A stretch of DNA of 64,000 nucleotides from contig CAKMXJ010000037.1 in the NCBI GenBank assembly GCA_928724745.1, forward strand, positions 992,001 through 1,056,000. The letters are read 5' to 3'. This DNA is from Anthracocystis setariae (lineage: Eukaryota; Basidiomycota; Ustilaginomycetes; Ustilaginales; Ustilaginaceae). Positions 29,617 to 38,384 of the stretch are shown one piece after another. Within the stretch, counting starts at the first letter, position 1, and each line of letters opens with the position of its first letter. The position numbers and the translations under genes were made by a program. The notes beneath the pieces are model-generated. The model was not told the origin of the DNA. It searched no databases and saw only the letters and a list, made by a program, of their open reading frames with translations.

Positions 29617-32600
29617 TTAGAACCTTATCGGCCCCTTTGTCCTGGGGAACGGAACGACGTCCTTGACACTCTGAGTGTTTGTCACCCAGGCCAGCAGCCG
29701 TTCCATGCCCAAGCCGAACCCACCATGCTCTAGCGCGCCGCCGAATTTCTTGAGATCGTGTGTGTACCATTCGAGCGCTTGCTTGGAATTCGAGTTGGCG
29801 TGAGCGGGGCGATATTCACGCATGGACCCACCTACGAGTTCGCCGAGATTGGGAATGAGCAGATCGAAGCAATCGACGAGACCTTGCTGCGCCGCACGCT
29901 TCATGTAGAACGCCTTGTGCTTGAGTGGGTAATGCGTGACGAACACGGGACCTAGCTTGTTAGCCAAGTACTTTTCGTGTTCACTCGCCAAACCCCGATC
30001 CACGCTGGGGGGGATCGAGAACGTCCCCTCGTGCGCCTGCGATAAGATCTCATGTGCTTGATGGTACGTGATCCTCTTCCACTCCGCCGCCACCACGTTT
30101 TCCAGCATCTCCAAATGAAGTTGATCCCCCAGACTCTCCATATCCCTAACCCCCGAAAGGGCAGTCCGAATCCCACTCTTCGCCATCCCCTCAGCCAAAT
30201 CGAGCACCCCTTCGAGCTCCGTGAAATACATCTCCACCTCCAACATCCAGAACTCACACAGATGCCGATTGGTCGCACTCCCCTCCGCCCGGAACGCCGG
30301 ATTCAGCGTCCATACTCGACCCAACCCCAACCCGGCCGCCTCCAAATGCAACTGAGAGCTTACCGTCAAGTAAGCCTTCCCACCCGCCTCACCCCAAAAC
30401 GTCGCGTCCTGCGGATCGGGTACGACCTGGAACGTCTCTCCCGCACCCTCGCAATCGCTCGAGGTCAAAACGGGACACGCGATCTTGACGAAATCATGCG
30501 ACGAGAGGAACGACGCCATCCCCTGTTCGATCCTCTCGCGTGTGCGCGCTACTGCGCCATAGCGCGCCAGTCTGCCGAGGAGATGCGGATTGCGCCGCTC
30601 AGCGAGAGACGCAGAATATGCACCCTCTTCAACCACCGCACTGTGCTGCTGCATCGACACTGCCGCGAGCGGGTAGGTCCAATCACATCCGGAAAGCACC
30701 TCGACGTCGGTCGCTTCGAGTTCGACGTTCTGTCCCGCCTTGGTGCCGAGACCAGGTTTCAGATTGCCCCGGAGCCGCAACGCGGTTCCGACGGTGAGTC
30801 CGGCAAGACGGTCGATCTCGGATGGCGACGAGTGCTCGCTGCTCTTGACGATCGCCTGCAGCGTGAGTGAACCGGGCAGCGAGCCGTCCGAGAATTCAAG
30901 AAATGTGATCGACTTCTGCTTGCGTGCGGATCGCAACCAGCCCGTCACGCAGACCGGAATGCTAGTCGATTCGCCCGAGGAGAACACCGCATCAGCCCTG
31001 CCCAGCATCTGCGACAGCGACTCAGGCACCTCGGCCGGCAGAAACCGACGCACACTGGTGGAAAACCCTCGCGAGTCGCTGCCGAACTTGAGAGCCGCGT
31101 TATCGATCCCGCTCCAGCTGCGCGAGTGTTGCTTCTTGATTCTCGCGCCAAACACGTCTCTCCTGGCCCTTGCGCGCCGCGAACGATTGGCAGAGGTGGT
31201 AGGCTGGAATTGCTCCTGTTCCCACGGTTTGGGCTTGGACGATTTGCCCACTTCGAGTTCGCGCCAGATGCCCTCGATGTCGTAGGTGAACCTGGCGTGT
31301 TCGGTCATGACGTGCACCTTGCACCAATCTGCATCGACGAGGCACCAGTTTCCATCACCCTTCTTTCCGCCTCTTTTCAGCTTCGACTTGATGCCCGACG
31401 CCGATGCGTCGGATGCGGACGTGACCAACCCCTCATACCTCACCGGTTGAATACCCGGCCAGCCGTCATGGTCGTCATCCTCCTCCTCCTCGATCGTGGG
31501 CGACTCGTCGTCATCCACCAACTCGCTCTCCTGCTCGCGCAGACGACGGATCTCTTCCATTTCAAGACTCTGACGTGCGGAAATACTCTCGGCAGCACGT
31601 CGATCTTGTCGACTCCTGATTTCACCGGTGACGGCCAACTTGGAGCGCAGGATGCGACGGATGCTCTCCGGCGAGACGCGGAAGCGATCGCTGAGTTCGA
31701 CGAGGTTAAACTGATCCGGATCGGAAGCGTGCAGAAGACGAATACCTTCCTGTGCTTCTCGCGAGAGGATCTTGGGCGGCCGCCAACCGTCGGGAAACTT
31801 CCTCTTGAGCGCGATTCGGTGAACGGCCCAGTCTGGGAGACGCTTGCCGAGCTCGTGCTCGATCCTCGACATGCCCTTCGGACGCGGGGGCAGCACAGCA
31901 GCGGTCGAGGTCGTGTTTGAGTTGGACGCTTTGCCGTGGTAACGAGGCGCAGAGGGGTCAGGCCCGAGGAAGTCGTTCAAGTCGATCTCGGTCTGCATTG
32001 CAGGTGGGCGTGTATTTTTCAGAAACTTTCCAATATCCCTCGCTACTCTACGCACACTACCAGCAGCACTGCTCCTGACTTGGACCAACACGATCCAGTC
32101 GTTCGTACCGTATGAATCGGAGCTAGGATCCTTCGAGAGCGATGCGGGGTGGATGAGCGTGATGGGTGTGAGCTGATCGTCGTCTTGGCTCGGGCGTGCG
32201 ATCAGGTTGGCAGAGGGACCATTGAGCAGGTGTGCTTTGAGCTTATGGATCGCGTTGGGCTCTTCCACGTTGAGCACCGCAGGGATGGAGGAGAAGGTGG
32301 TGGTGGTGGTGGTGGTGGTGGTTACTGTAGAGGTGTCCATGGCTGTGGACGGGGAGGTGTCGTCCGAGGGCGGGAGGTCTATTATCTCTGATTGCAAGAA
32401 CCACGGAATCGAGGGATCGGTGCTGCTCAAGTCGTCGCCGACATCGCTGACTCCTGTCGTAGAGTGTGTTGAGAGCGGATCAACCTGTTGCTCTTTTTCT
32501 TGGATCTGTACAGAGCGAGCGGGAAGCTGGCGTGGAAGAGACCGTGTGGTCGACGAAGAAAGCAGCCGGCTGCCTGTCGAGAGAGTGGAGCGGGATGAAT

Positions 32601-32712
32601 CGGTGTTTCTCAAGTACGACGTAGATGCGAAAGCCATCTGGACTGCAGGTGCAGCAGAGAAGCTACCCACAGCCCTTGTGGACCATCTTGAAGCCCTAGC
32701 CCTAGCTAGCAT
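29617..32712 (-). CDS. Mitochondrial fusion: split RsfS/Iojap domain + neugrin/Rrg9 + asparaginyl-tRNA synthetase
   Basis: One uninterrupted frame of 1031 codons. Residues 1-70 are Arg/Ser-rich and almost free of acidic residues (MLARARASRWSTRAVGSFSA), a likely mitochondrial presequence. Residues about 103-240 resemble the N half of RsfS/Atp25-N (IPWFLQSEI; NDWIVLVQVRSSAAGSVRRV). Residues about 282-385 are a neugrin/Rrg9 domain (LPDWAVHRIALKRKFPDGW, LSREAQEGIRLLH, FRVSPESIRRILRSK). Residues about 455-485 return to RsfS (NWCLVDADWCKVHVMTEHAR, YDIEGIW). A second basic RR/FSTS stretch (about 510-560) precedes a class II AsnRS (about 585-1031): OB fold, motif 2 FRAEGSATNRHLCEFWMLE, motif 3 GFGLGMERLLAW. 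All three parts serve mitochondrial translation. The ATG at 32712 starts the presequence; an ATG at 32805 is less likely. Confidence 0.85.
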   Translation of the reverse strand: MLARARASRWSTRAVGSFSAAPAVQMAFASTSYLRNTDSSRSTLSTGSRLLSSSTTRSLPRQLPARSVQIQEKEQQVDPLSTHSTTGVSDVGDDLSSTDPSIPWFLQSEIIDLPPSDDTSPSTAMDTSTVTTTTTTTTTFSSIPAVLNVEEPNAIHKLKAHLLNGPSANLIARPSQDDDQLTPITLIHPASLSKDPSSDSYGTNDWIVLVQVRSSAAGSVRRVARDIGKFLKNTRPPAMQTEIDLNDFLGPDPSAPRYHGKASNSNTTSTAAVLPPRPKGMSRIEHELGKRLPDWAVHRIALKRKFPDGWRPPKILSREAQEGIRLLHASDPDQFNLVELSDRFRVSPESIRRILRSKLAVTGEIRSRQDRRAAESISARQSLEMEEIRRLREQESELVDDDESPTIEEEEDDDHDGWPGIQPVRYEGLVTSASDASASGIKSKLKRGGKKGDGNWCLVDADWCKVHVMTEHARFTYDIEGIWRELEVGKSSKPKPWEQEQFQPTTSANRSRRARARRDVFGARIKKQHSRSWSGIDNAALKFGSDSRGFSTSVRRFLPAEVPESLSQMLGRADAVFSSGESTSIPVCVTGWLRSARKQKSITFLEFSDGSLPGSLTLQAIVKSSEHSSPSEIDRLAGLTVGTALRLRGNLKPGLGTKAGQNVELEATDVEVLSGCDWTYPLAAVSMQQHSAVVEEGAYSASLAERRNPHLLGRLARYGAVARTRERIEQGMASFLSSHDFVKIACPVLTSSDCEGAGETFQVVPDPQDATFWGEAGGKAYLTVSSQLHLEAAGLGLGRVWTLNPAFRAEGSATNRHLCEFWMLEVEMYFTELEGVLDLAEGMAKSGIRTALSGVRDMESLGDQLHLEMLENVVAAEWKRITYHQAHEILSQAHEGTFSIPPSVDRGLASEHEKYLANKLGPVFVTHYPLKHKAFYMKRAAQQGLVDCFDLLIPNLGELVGGSMREYRPAHANSNSKQALEWYTHDLKKFGGALEHGGFGLGMERLLAWVTNTQSVKDVVPFPRTKGPIRF

Positions 32713-32855
32713 GTTTTCCGTCGGTAGGTATAGATGCAAAGCGTTGGTGTCTAGCAGACAAAAGAAAAAGTTGCTCAGTTTAGGGTTCCAACCGATTTCT
32801 TCCAAATAAAAAAAAATTGGTGGCGGCGGCGGCGGCGGCGGCGGTATTCACTCCA

Positions 32856-32900
<45 letters not shown>

Positions 32901-33111
32901 TGGTCAGCATGACAGTGCGACAAAAGTGATGAGAAGGATTTCCGTGCGACAACTCGGATTGCAAACAAAGAAGCGGGCGACGAGCGTTTAAGGCTTGCAA
33001 TCGGTTCCCCATTCGACATTTGTCGTCGGCGCCAACATCTTTCAAATCGACACGGTCGTCCATTCCACGCTCATCCGTCATCCCGGTCATCAGCATAGAC
33101 ATTGTTTCAAT
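32713..33111. promoter_or_regulatory. Divergent promoter with 40-nt poly(dT) tract and GGC repeat
   Basis: The stretch between the fusion gene and the complex I subunit gene holds a (GGC)n repeat (about 32822-32844) next to an uninterrupted run of 40 T (32858-32897). Such poly(dA:dT) tracts commonly exclude nucleosomes in fungal promoters. Confidence 0.55.
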
Positions 33112-33834
33112 ATGCGTAAGTATCGACGTGAGCAACGCTTCAGCAACACTGCATTTACGATGTGTCTTGAGGACAACGGTATTGGTGCAATCTTTCGAAT
33201 TGGCGATGATGTTTCGAGAACCTGCTTCTTACCTTTGCTCACCTTGTTTGCGTTGCCATTCACCGACATCACCCATCATATGGTACTATCGTTCTGTGTG
33301 CACTACGTTGCAACAGCCGTCAAGCAACTCGACACGCCATACCCGGTGATTGATACGGACCCGCACTTTTTGCGCGTGGTGCGCTCGTTCCGCAATTCGG
33401 ACTACATTGCCATGGCTGGTGCCACGGCTGCATTCCCGTCGGCCATCTACTTGATGGAACATTTCGACCCAACACGACCCAAGCGCGGTCTCGGTACTGC
33501 ATTGCGTCTGTCCACCTTCCTGGGCTTTTGCGGAGGCTTCCTGTTTGCATACCAACGCTCGTCGTTCCGATTCTGGGGTTGGAAGGAGAACAAGGTGGAG
33601 CAGGCGGCACACAAGCAGTTGCTCGATGCTGGTATTAAGCCTATCGGTACGGATGCTAGTCAGAGCGATCTATCACCATACATGCAGGGCGCCGCACACA
33701 GGAACAGTGCCTTCTCGCAGTTGAAGTTTAGCACGATCCCCTGGTTCAACCTGGTAAACCATCCTTATCACGGTGGTGACTCGCAAGAATCGTCCTCCTC
33801 CTCCCCCTCCTCCTCCTCCTCGTCGTCGTCGTAA
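33112..33834 (+). CDS. NADH:ubiquinone oxidoreductase 21 kDa-type accessory subunit (two exons)
   Basis: Exon 1 carries just four coding bases (ATGC, 33112-33115). A 201 bp intron (33116-33316; GTAAGT donor, CAACAG acceptor) leads to exon 2 (33317-33834). The product has 173 residues and begins MPVKQLDTPYPVIDTDPHF, which matches the start of the fungal complex I 21 kDa subunit family. Conserved blocks RNSDYIAMAGATAAFPSAIY and LGFCGGFLFAYQRSSFRFWG contain two membrane segments. The C terminus is a Ser-rich tail encoded by a TCC/TCG repeat. The unspliced frame would add a non-homologous N-terminal extension, so the spliced model is preferred. It acts in the mitochondrial inner membrane. Confidence 0.88.
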   Translation: MRKYRREQRFSNTAFTMCLEDNGIGAIFRIGDDVSRTCFLPLLTLFALPFTDITHHMVLSFCVHYVATAVKQLDTPYPVIDTDPHFLRVVRSFRNSDYIAMAGATAAFPSAIYLMEHFDPTRPKRGLGTALRLSTFLGFCGGFLFAYQRSSFRFWGWKENKVEQAAHKQLLDAGIKPIGTDASQSDLSPYMQGAAHRNSAFSQLKFSTIPWFNLVNHPYHGGDSQESSSSSPSSSSSSSS

Positions 33835-34358
33835 GCTCTGCCGTAGCAATCCTTTCCCTCGCCTGCTCGCATAAAGTTAGCGACATGATGATGATGATGG
33901 TTGGTTGGTTGGTCCGCTAATGTGACTGTCAATCTCGATTTGCCGTGCCGAATTGAAAACGTGTACGAGACTGTGCGTCTGCTTGAGCGCAATGGATGAG
34001 TTCTCTCACCTTGACACACACACACACGCTCACATCGAGTCATTCGTGCTCAGTCCAAACTTGTTCTCGCAAGGCCAAAAAAAAAGCCCTACCATGATAT
34101 CCGACATCGGGACCGCCGACGGCAAGTTCAAGTGGACCGCGAGTGAGTGAGTGAGTTCGCTCTCTCTCTCCACTTGGGTCCTAATCGCGCACCTCGAATT
34201 CTACCCTGAACGCAACTGAGCCTCTTACAAAACCACACTTGAACAAGAGCAAAACAAGAATGTACGAACGAACAAGATGCGGATATGCATTTCACCAATC
34301 AACCACCACCACCTTGGGTACAAGTACAGTACATACATCCATCGATGCTCGTCTCGGT
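33835..34358. other. Convergent intergenic with an exon-like fragment
   Basis: The 3' flanks of the complex I gene and the Sec72-like gene. It holds ATG and GGTT repeats (about 33886-33913), a CA repeat (about 34014-34027), a GTACAGTAC element (about 34324) and one short coding-like segment, listed separately. Confidence 0.4.
34094..34150 (+). other. Short exon-like ORF fragment of unknown status
   Basis: An ATG in good context opens an 18-codon frame (ISDIGTADGKFKWTASE) with the G/C-ending codons typical of genes here. A GTGAGTGAGTGAG donor-like stretch begins within it at 34142. I could not find a convincing downstream exon before 34358. It may be a chance ORF, a microprotein or the first exon of an unrecognised small gene. 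Confidence 0.2.
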
Positions 34359-34997
34359 TTAGAGCTGATTTTTAGTATTGGGCAATTCGGCCAACGCCGC
34401 CTTCAAATCTGAGTTCTCTGGATCAAACTGCAATCCCAACTCGAACGCCTCTCTAGCCTCTTTCCACCTCTCCAACCCCACCAAAGCCTTTCCCTTCCTG
34501 TAATGGCCCTTTGCCCACGGTTTCTTCAACTTGGTTACGGCGTCGGCATCGCAGAGTGCGCCGATCCAATCGTGACACATGGCGAACGCGGCACTTCGGT
34601 TGGCGAGACAGAGGCTGAGTTCGTCGCGCGCCACCTGGTTCGCCTCCCACAATGGACGCGATGCGGCGACGTCAATGGCGAGCGTGTACATCTTGATGGC
34701 TTCCGCCCAGTCCTTGTTGCGGTACGCGGTGTTTCCGTTTTCCTTGGCTTGGTTGATGGCCATGCTGCGTTGTGGCGGGATGACGTTGGGCGGAGGTGGA
34801 AACGCGACGTTAGCAGGAAGACCTTTAAGCGAGCGGATGAGCGCATTGAGCACGGTCAGATCGAGTCCCGGCACGGGGCTGGCGAGCGTGTGCGATTCAG
34901 GATCGAGCGCAAGCGGAATGGGCGTAAAGCCAGCATCAGTGATGGCGATCTGTTCCGCTGTCGGCGCGGGAGGGCCCTGCTGTGGTGGTGCGTTCAT
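34359..34997 (-). CDS. Sec72-like TPR protein (post-translational ER translocation)
   Basis: The 212-residue protein has an N-terminal region of about 75 residues (PIPLALDPESHTL; a PGLDLTVLNALI helix) and then TPR repeats: AINQAKENGNTAYRNKDWAE, MYTLAI, RPLWEANQVARDELSLCLAN, RSAAFAMCHDWIGALCDADA, KGHYRKGKALVGLERWKEAR and FELGLQFDPENSDLK. This layout, including the RPxWE segment, matches fungal Sec72, which binds Sec62/Sec63/Sec71 and recruits chaperones to the translocon. Other small TPR co-chaperones are possible. The ATG at 34997 is the first; an acceptor-like GTTCAG directly before it leaves room for a 5' UTR intron. Confidence 0.65.
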   Translation of the reverse strand: MNAPPQQGPPAPTAEQIAITDAGFTPIPLALDPESHTLASPVPGLDLTVLNALIRSLKGLPANVAFPPPPNVIPPQRSMAINQAKENGNTAYRNKDWAEAIKMYTLAIDVAASRPLWEANQVARDELSLCLANRSAAFAMCHDWIGALCDADAVTKLKKPWAKGHYRKGKALVGLERWKEAREAFELGLQFDPENSDLKAALAELPNTKNQL

Positions 34998-35775
34998 CCT
35001 GAACACTTATACGGTGAGATGAGCGAGAGAGCGAGCAACAAGAATAGTCGCTACTACGAGGTTGAAGCTCCGATCCTGGTAATATTCAAGCGTCGAGCTG
35101 ATCTGAGCTGCAATGGATGATCGCAAGTGCAAGTGCAAATGCAGGTGCAGGTGCAGGTACAGGTTCGAGGATGTTTGAAGGCGCAATGGTGTGGAAGAGT
35201 TGCGAGAGAGGATGGGGATGAGGGTCAAGAAGAACGCAAGCGAAATCCAAGCGAGGGGGTCCCCTGAGCATGCGGCGGAGGTTCATGTGTTGCATTAAGT
35301 ATTGCGACTGTGACTCGGCTCCACCTCATCAATTTTAGTTGCATTCGGCGTCGCCCAAGTTTTGAGTACATTTCCGGAGTGAGGCTTTGATTTTATGTTG
35401 TTGTTCATTTCTGCTAATCTCACAGCTTTACTTTCCGGCCGATTATAATGTCGAGCGCATGCACGGACTGCACAACGCAACGCTTCGGCACTCCACACCA
35501 CCACCACCACCGCCAAAGAAAGGGTCCTTCTTGTGTCTGGCTTTCCTTTGTTGCAGCCATCCATCAACCAACCAACCAACCAACCAACCAAGTACTGTCC
35601 CTTTGATTGTCACATCAACATTTTACATCCGCCACCCCTTTGCATTCCTTCATTGCATCTCGGGTAGCATCGTATCCCATACCCACTTGCTCGAGACGAC
35701 ATCTTCACCTCGACTCCTCCACCTACATCCCTACAGTCCATCACATTCCTTAAATCGGACAAGCCCGATTGCACC
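34998..35775. promoter_or_regulatory. Divergent promoter between the Sec72-like gene and APS2
   Basis: About 780 bp without a supported gene. It contains a degenerate GCAAGT/GCAGGT hexamer repeat (about 35124-35165), a CCA-rich run (about 35495-35515) and AACC tandem repeats (about 35566-35590). Confidence 0.45.
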
Positions 35776-36497
35776 ATGATCCGGTTCATCCTCGTGCAGA
35801 ACCGACAGGGCAAGACGCGGTTATCCAAGTTCTACGTTCCCTACGACGATGACGAGAAGATTCGTTTGCGCGGCGAAGTTCATCGCCTCATAGCGCCGCG
35901 AGATCAAAAGTACCAGAGCAACTTTGTCGAGGTTCGTCTCAACCCTCTTCCTCTTGTTCGTCTCCTAAAATTTCGTCATCTCATCGTCTCTCTTTGCTTT
36001 GCCAGTTTCGAAACTACAAGTTGGTATACAGGAGATATGCAGGCCTCTTCTTCTGCGTCTGCGTAGATGCCAACGACAACGAATTGGCATACCTCGAAGC
36101 CATCCATCTCTTCGTCGAAGTTCTCGGTAGGTTCTCTCTCTCTCTCTCTCTCTCTCTCTCCCCGCCCCCTATCCCGCCCTCAAACCCTGTCCCCCGGATG
36201 TGTGCGAGCATCACTGACAAGTACATGAGCGCAAAATAAACAGATGCATTCTTCGGCAACGTGTGCGAACTCGACCTCGTCTTTAACTTTTACAAAGTCT
36301 ACGCCATCCTCGACGAAGTCTTCCTAGCAGGCGAAATCGAAGAAACAAGCAAACACGTCGTCCTCACCCGTCTAGATCAATGTACGTCTTGCCTCCCTTC
36401 CTCTCACCGCTCATCAGAAATTCTCACCCCTCTTCACCTTTTTTTTTTCTTTCTTTCTTTCTCACCTTGTCGGTTCGCAGTGGACAAGTTAGATTAA
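35776..36497 (+). CDS. APS2: AP-2 clathrin adaptor sigma subunit (four exons)
   Basis: Exons are 35776-35931, 36006-36126, 36244-36381 and 36481-36497 with GT-AG introns of 74, 117 and 99 bp. The spliced product has 143 residues, against 142 in human AP2S1. It is nearly identical in family blocks: [80 protein letters not shown] and [19 protein letters not shown]. It belongs to the AP-2 core and binds dileucine endocytic signals. The second intron contains a long TC repeat (about 36132-36161) and the last coding exon is only 17 bp. It converges on the TRAPPC12 gene with 90 bp between stops. Confidence 0.97.
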
Positions 36498-36587
36498 CCC
36501 CTTCACCCTCGATTCATCTCTCAATTTGTATTTGTACGCTTGTTCCTTGCATCAACATCGTGATATCCTCTCCGAGATGGTTGCGAA

Positions 36588-38114
36588 CTACAATTTGAAA
36601 CTGGAACCTGATGGACCTGGTTCGCCGACCCATCTGGCTACGTTTGCCAACAATGTGCGTTTCTTCTCTACCACCTCGCTCTCGTCGCCCAATCCGAGCT
36701 CGTACAGGGTCGACGTGTTGAAGATCACCGCGTCGGCACTTGTCACCAGTGCGGTATCACTTTCGAGGATTACTTTGAGCGATGCCAGTGCCGCGTCGAG
36801 TTTGGCATCATAAAATGTGACAATGGCTGAGTTGAGCTTTGCCGCCACCTCCGCATTCCCTCCCTCCTGGGCTGTGGATATCGAGGCTGAACAGACGTGT
36901 GCGCAGGCGGTGGAGTAGTCCCCCTCGATAGCGCAGATCAGTGCCTTCGAATGCATAATCTGACTCTGCAGCTCCGACGACGTCGGAAGTAGCGCACACG
37001 CTCGATCCAGTAACCTGTGGGCGGTGGCAAAATCTCCGGCTTGCACCCAAATCCGACTGGCTACGACCACCAGCTGCACACGCTTCTCCACCTCGTCTTT
37101 GGCCTTCAACATGCTCTCCACCAACGGGGTGAGCAGTTCTATCGCGCCGGTAAAGTCCTTCGCCTCCGCCAGAGTGGATGCCAGCATGAGTCCGATTTGC
37201 ATCGCCCGTTGCTTCCACACTTCCACCCCATCTACCGCGTTTTCCACCTTGAGCCGCTTCATTTGCGCCTTGCACAGCTGCACCAACAGAGTGTACTGCT
37301 CCACCGTCGTGCGCATGTCGCCTCTGAACTTGGGCTCTGTCGCACGCAGCACCCGCAGCGCAAATGGAATCATAGCCGTATCCGCAACCATCGTCGCCCT
37401 CTCCCCCTCCCTGTCCCAAGATCCATCGATCGGCGTGGTGGATACGATCTGCCAAACCGCAGCGAGCTCGTTCTGCAGCATCGAATACAATCGCAATCTC
37501 GCTAAAGAGTATAGACGGACACTCCACCATTCCAAAACCTCTTCCACTCCCCCCGTACCTGCCCCTGACTCGCCCACATGAGAGGTATCGACCAACCGGT
37601 TCTGCTGATTATACAGTCGCTCCTTTTGCCGGTTCCCATACTCTTCGATCTTGGCCCGCGCGAGCGTGGCGATCTTCCTCCAACTGTTGGTCGCAGCTGC
37701 TTGCCGCACCGTCTCTTGCGTCACCCCCTCCTGCGCATCGGAACTGTAGGTCTGCTGATCTCCCAGGGAGAATGGATCGGGTAGCTCGGAACTGGGCGCC
37801 ATGGCTGCGCGGTCGGTGTGCCATGTACCAGAGAGATCCCGAACGGGACGGATGTGTGGGGGTAGGTGTTTCTGGAGAAGGATCGAAAGCGGATCGGTGC
37901 TGGGGAGCTCGCCCATTAACGTGCTTTCCCCCAGCGCAGGGATGCAGAGCCGAGAGGTGGAAGCCGCACGATGGGTCGATGCTGCATCATGGTGGTGTTG
38001 TGTTGAAGTGGTCGAGGGCAAACGTACGAACGCTGGAGTCACCGCGTTCGGATCGAACGTCGCACTGGATGACGCGGTAGGCTGAGATAGTTCCGAGACG
38101 AACTCCGTCTCCAT
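36588..38114 (-). CDS. TRAPPC12 (TTC15) homologue, TPR protein
   Basis: The 508-residue protein resembles the TRAPP tethering complex subunit TRAPPC12. The N-terminal 120 residues are Ser/Thr-rich. An RKIATLARAKIEEY segment follows, then EVLEWWSVRLYSLARLRLYS, MIPFALRVLRATEPKFRGDM and TPR helices. The C terminus (AVIFNTSTLYELGLGDESEV, KKRTLLANVA, FKL end) parallels the human FNLTTMYELE, KKQALLEAVA and CLKL end. It acts in ER-to-Golgi or Golgi traffic. The frame is open upstream to 38180, but from a TTG; the first ATG is 38114. A branch-point and acceptor-like sequence (CTAAC, then TCAG at about 38190-38215) suggests a possible intron just upstream. Confidence 0.78.
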   Translation of the reverse strand: METEFVSELSQPTASSSATFDPNAVTPAFVRLPSTTSTQHHHDAASTHRAASTSRLCIPALGESTLMGELPSTDPLSILLQKHLPPHIRPVRDLSGTWHTDRAAMAPSSELPDPFSLGDQQTYSSDAQEGVTQETVRQAAATNSWRKIATLARAKIEEYGNRQKERLYNQQNRLVDTSHVGESGAGTGGVEEVLEWWSVRLYSLARLRLYSMLQNELAAVWQIVSTTPIDGSWDREGERATMVADTAMIPFALRVLRATEPKFRGDMRTTVEQYTLLVQLCKAQMKRLKVENAVDGVEVWKQRAMQIGLMLASTLAEAKDFTGAIELLTPLVESMLKAKDEVEKRVQLVVVASRIWVQAGDFATAHRLLDRACALLPTSSELQSQIMHSKALICAIEGDYSTACAHVCSASISTAQEGGNAEVAAKLNSAIVTFYDAKLDAALASLKVILESDTALVTSADAVIFNTSTLYELGLGDESEVVEKKRTLLANVARWVGEPGPSGSSFKL

Positions 38115-38384
38115 CGTGTCCGGACGATTGGGCAACAGAGGTGATGATGGTGGTTGTGGTGGTAGTGATTCACGCGGCAAAGATCCTGCCTGACCTTCGG
38201 CTTCGAGTGATGTTAGAAATTGCGCTCCGTGCGTGGCTCAGGGTCTCGATGAATTCCTTCCTCGCTCCACTAAAGCACGCTGCGAACACTTAGCACTTTG
38301 TACTTGAACGCAAACCACATCCAACACCGACGTGCGCAACGCACGATTCGATTGCACGCTCAAAGCTATACATACACACGCACA

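Noticed and set aside
32805..32897. The A/T homopolymer as evidence of a retroposed gene copy
   Set aside because: No intronless duplicate or target-site duplication is visible; a promoter poly(dA:dT) tract is the simpler reading.
38181..38384. A possible extra 5' coding exon of the TRAPPC12 homologue
   Set aside because: A branch-point and acceptor-like sequence exists near 38190-38215, but no upstream ATG exon with a donor could be placed before the ARP8 3' end.
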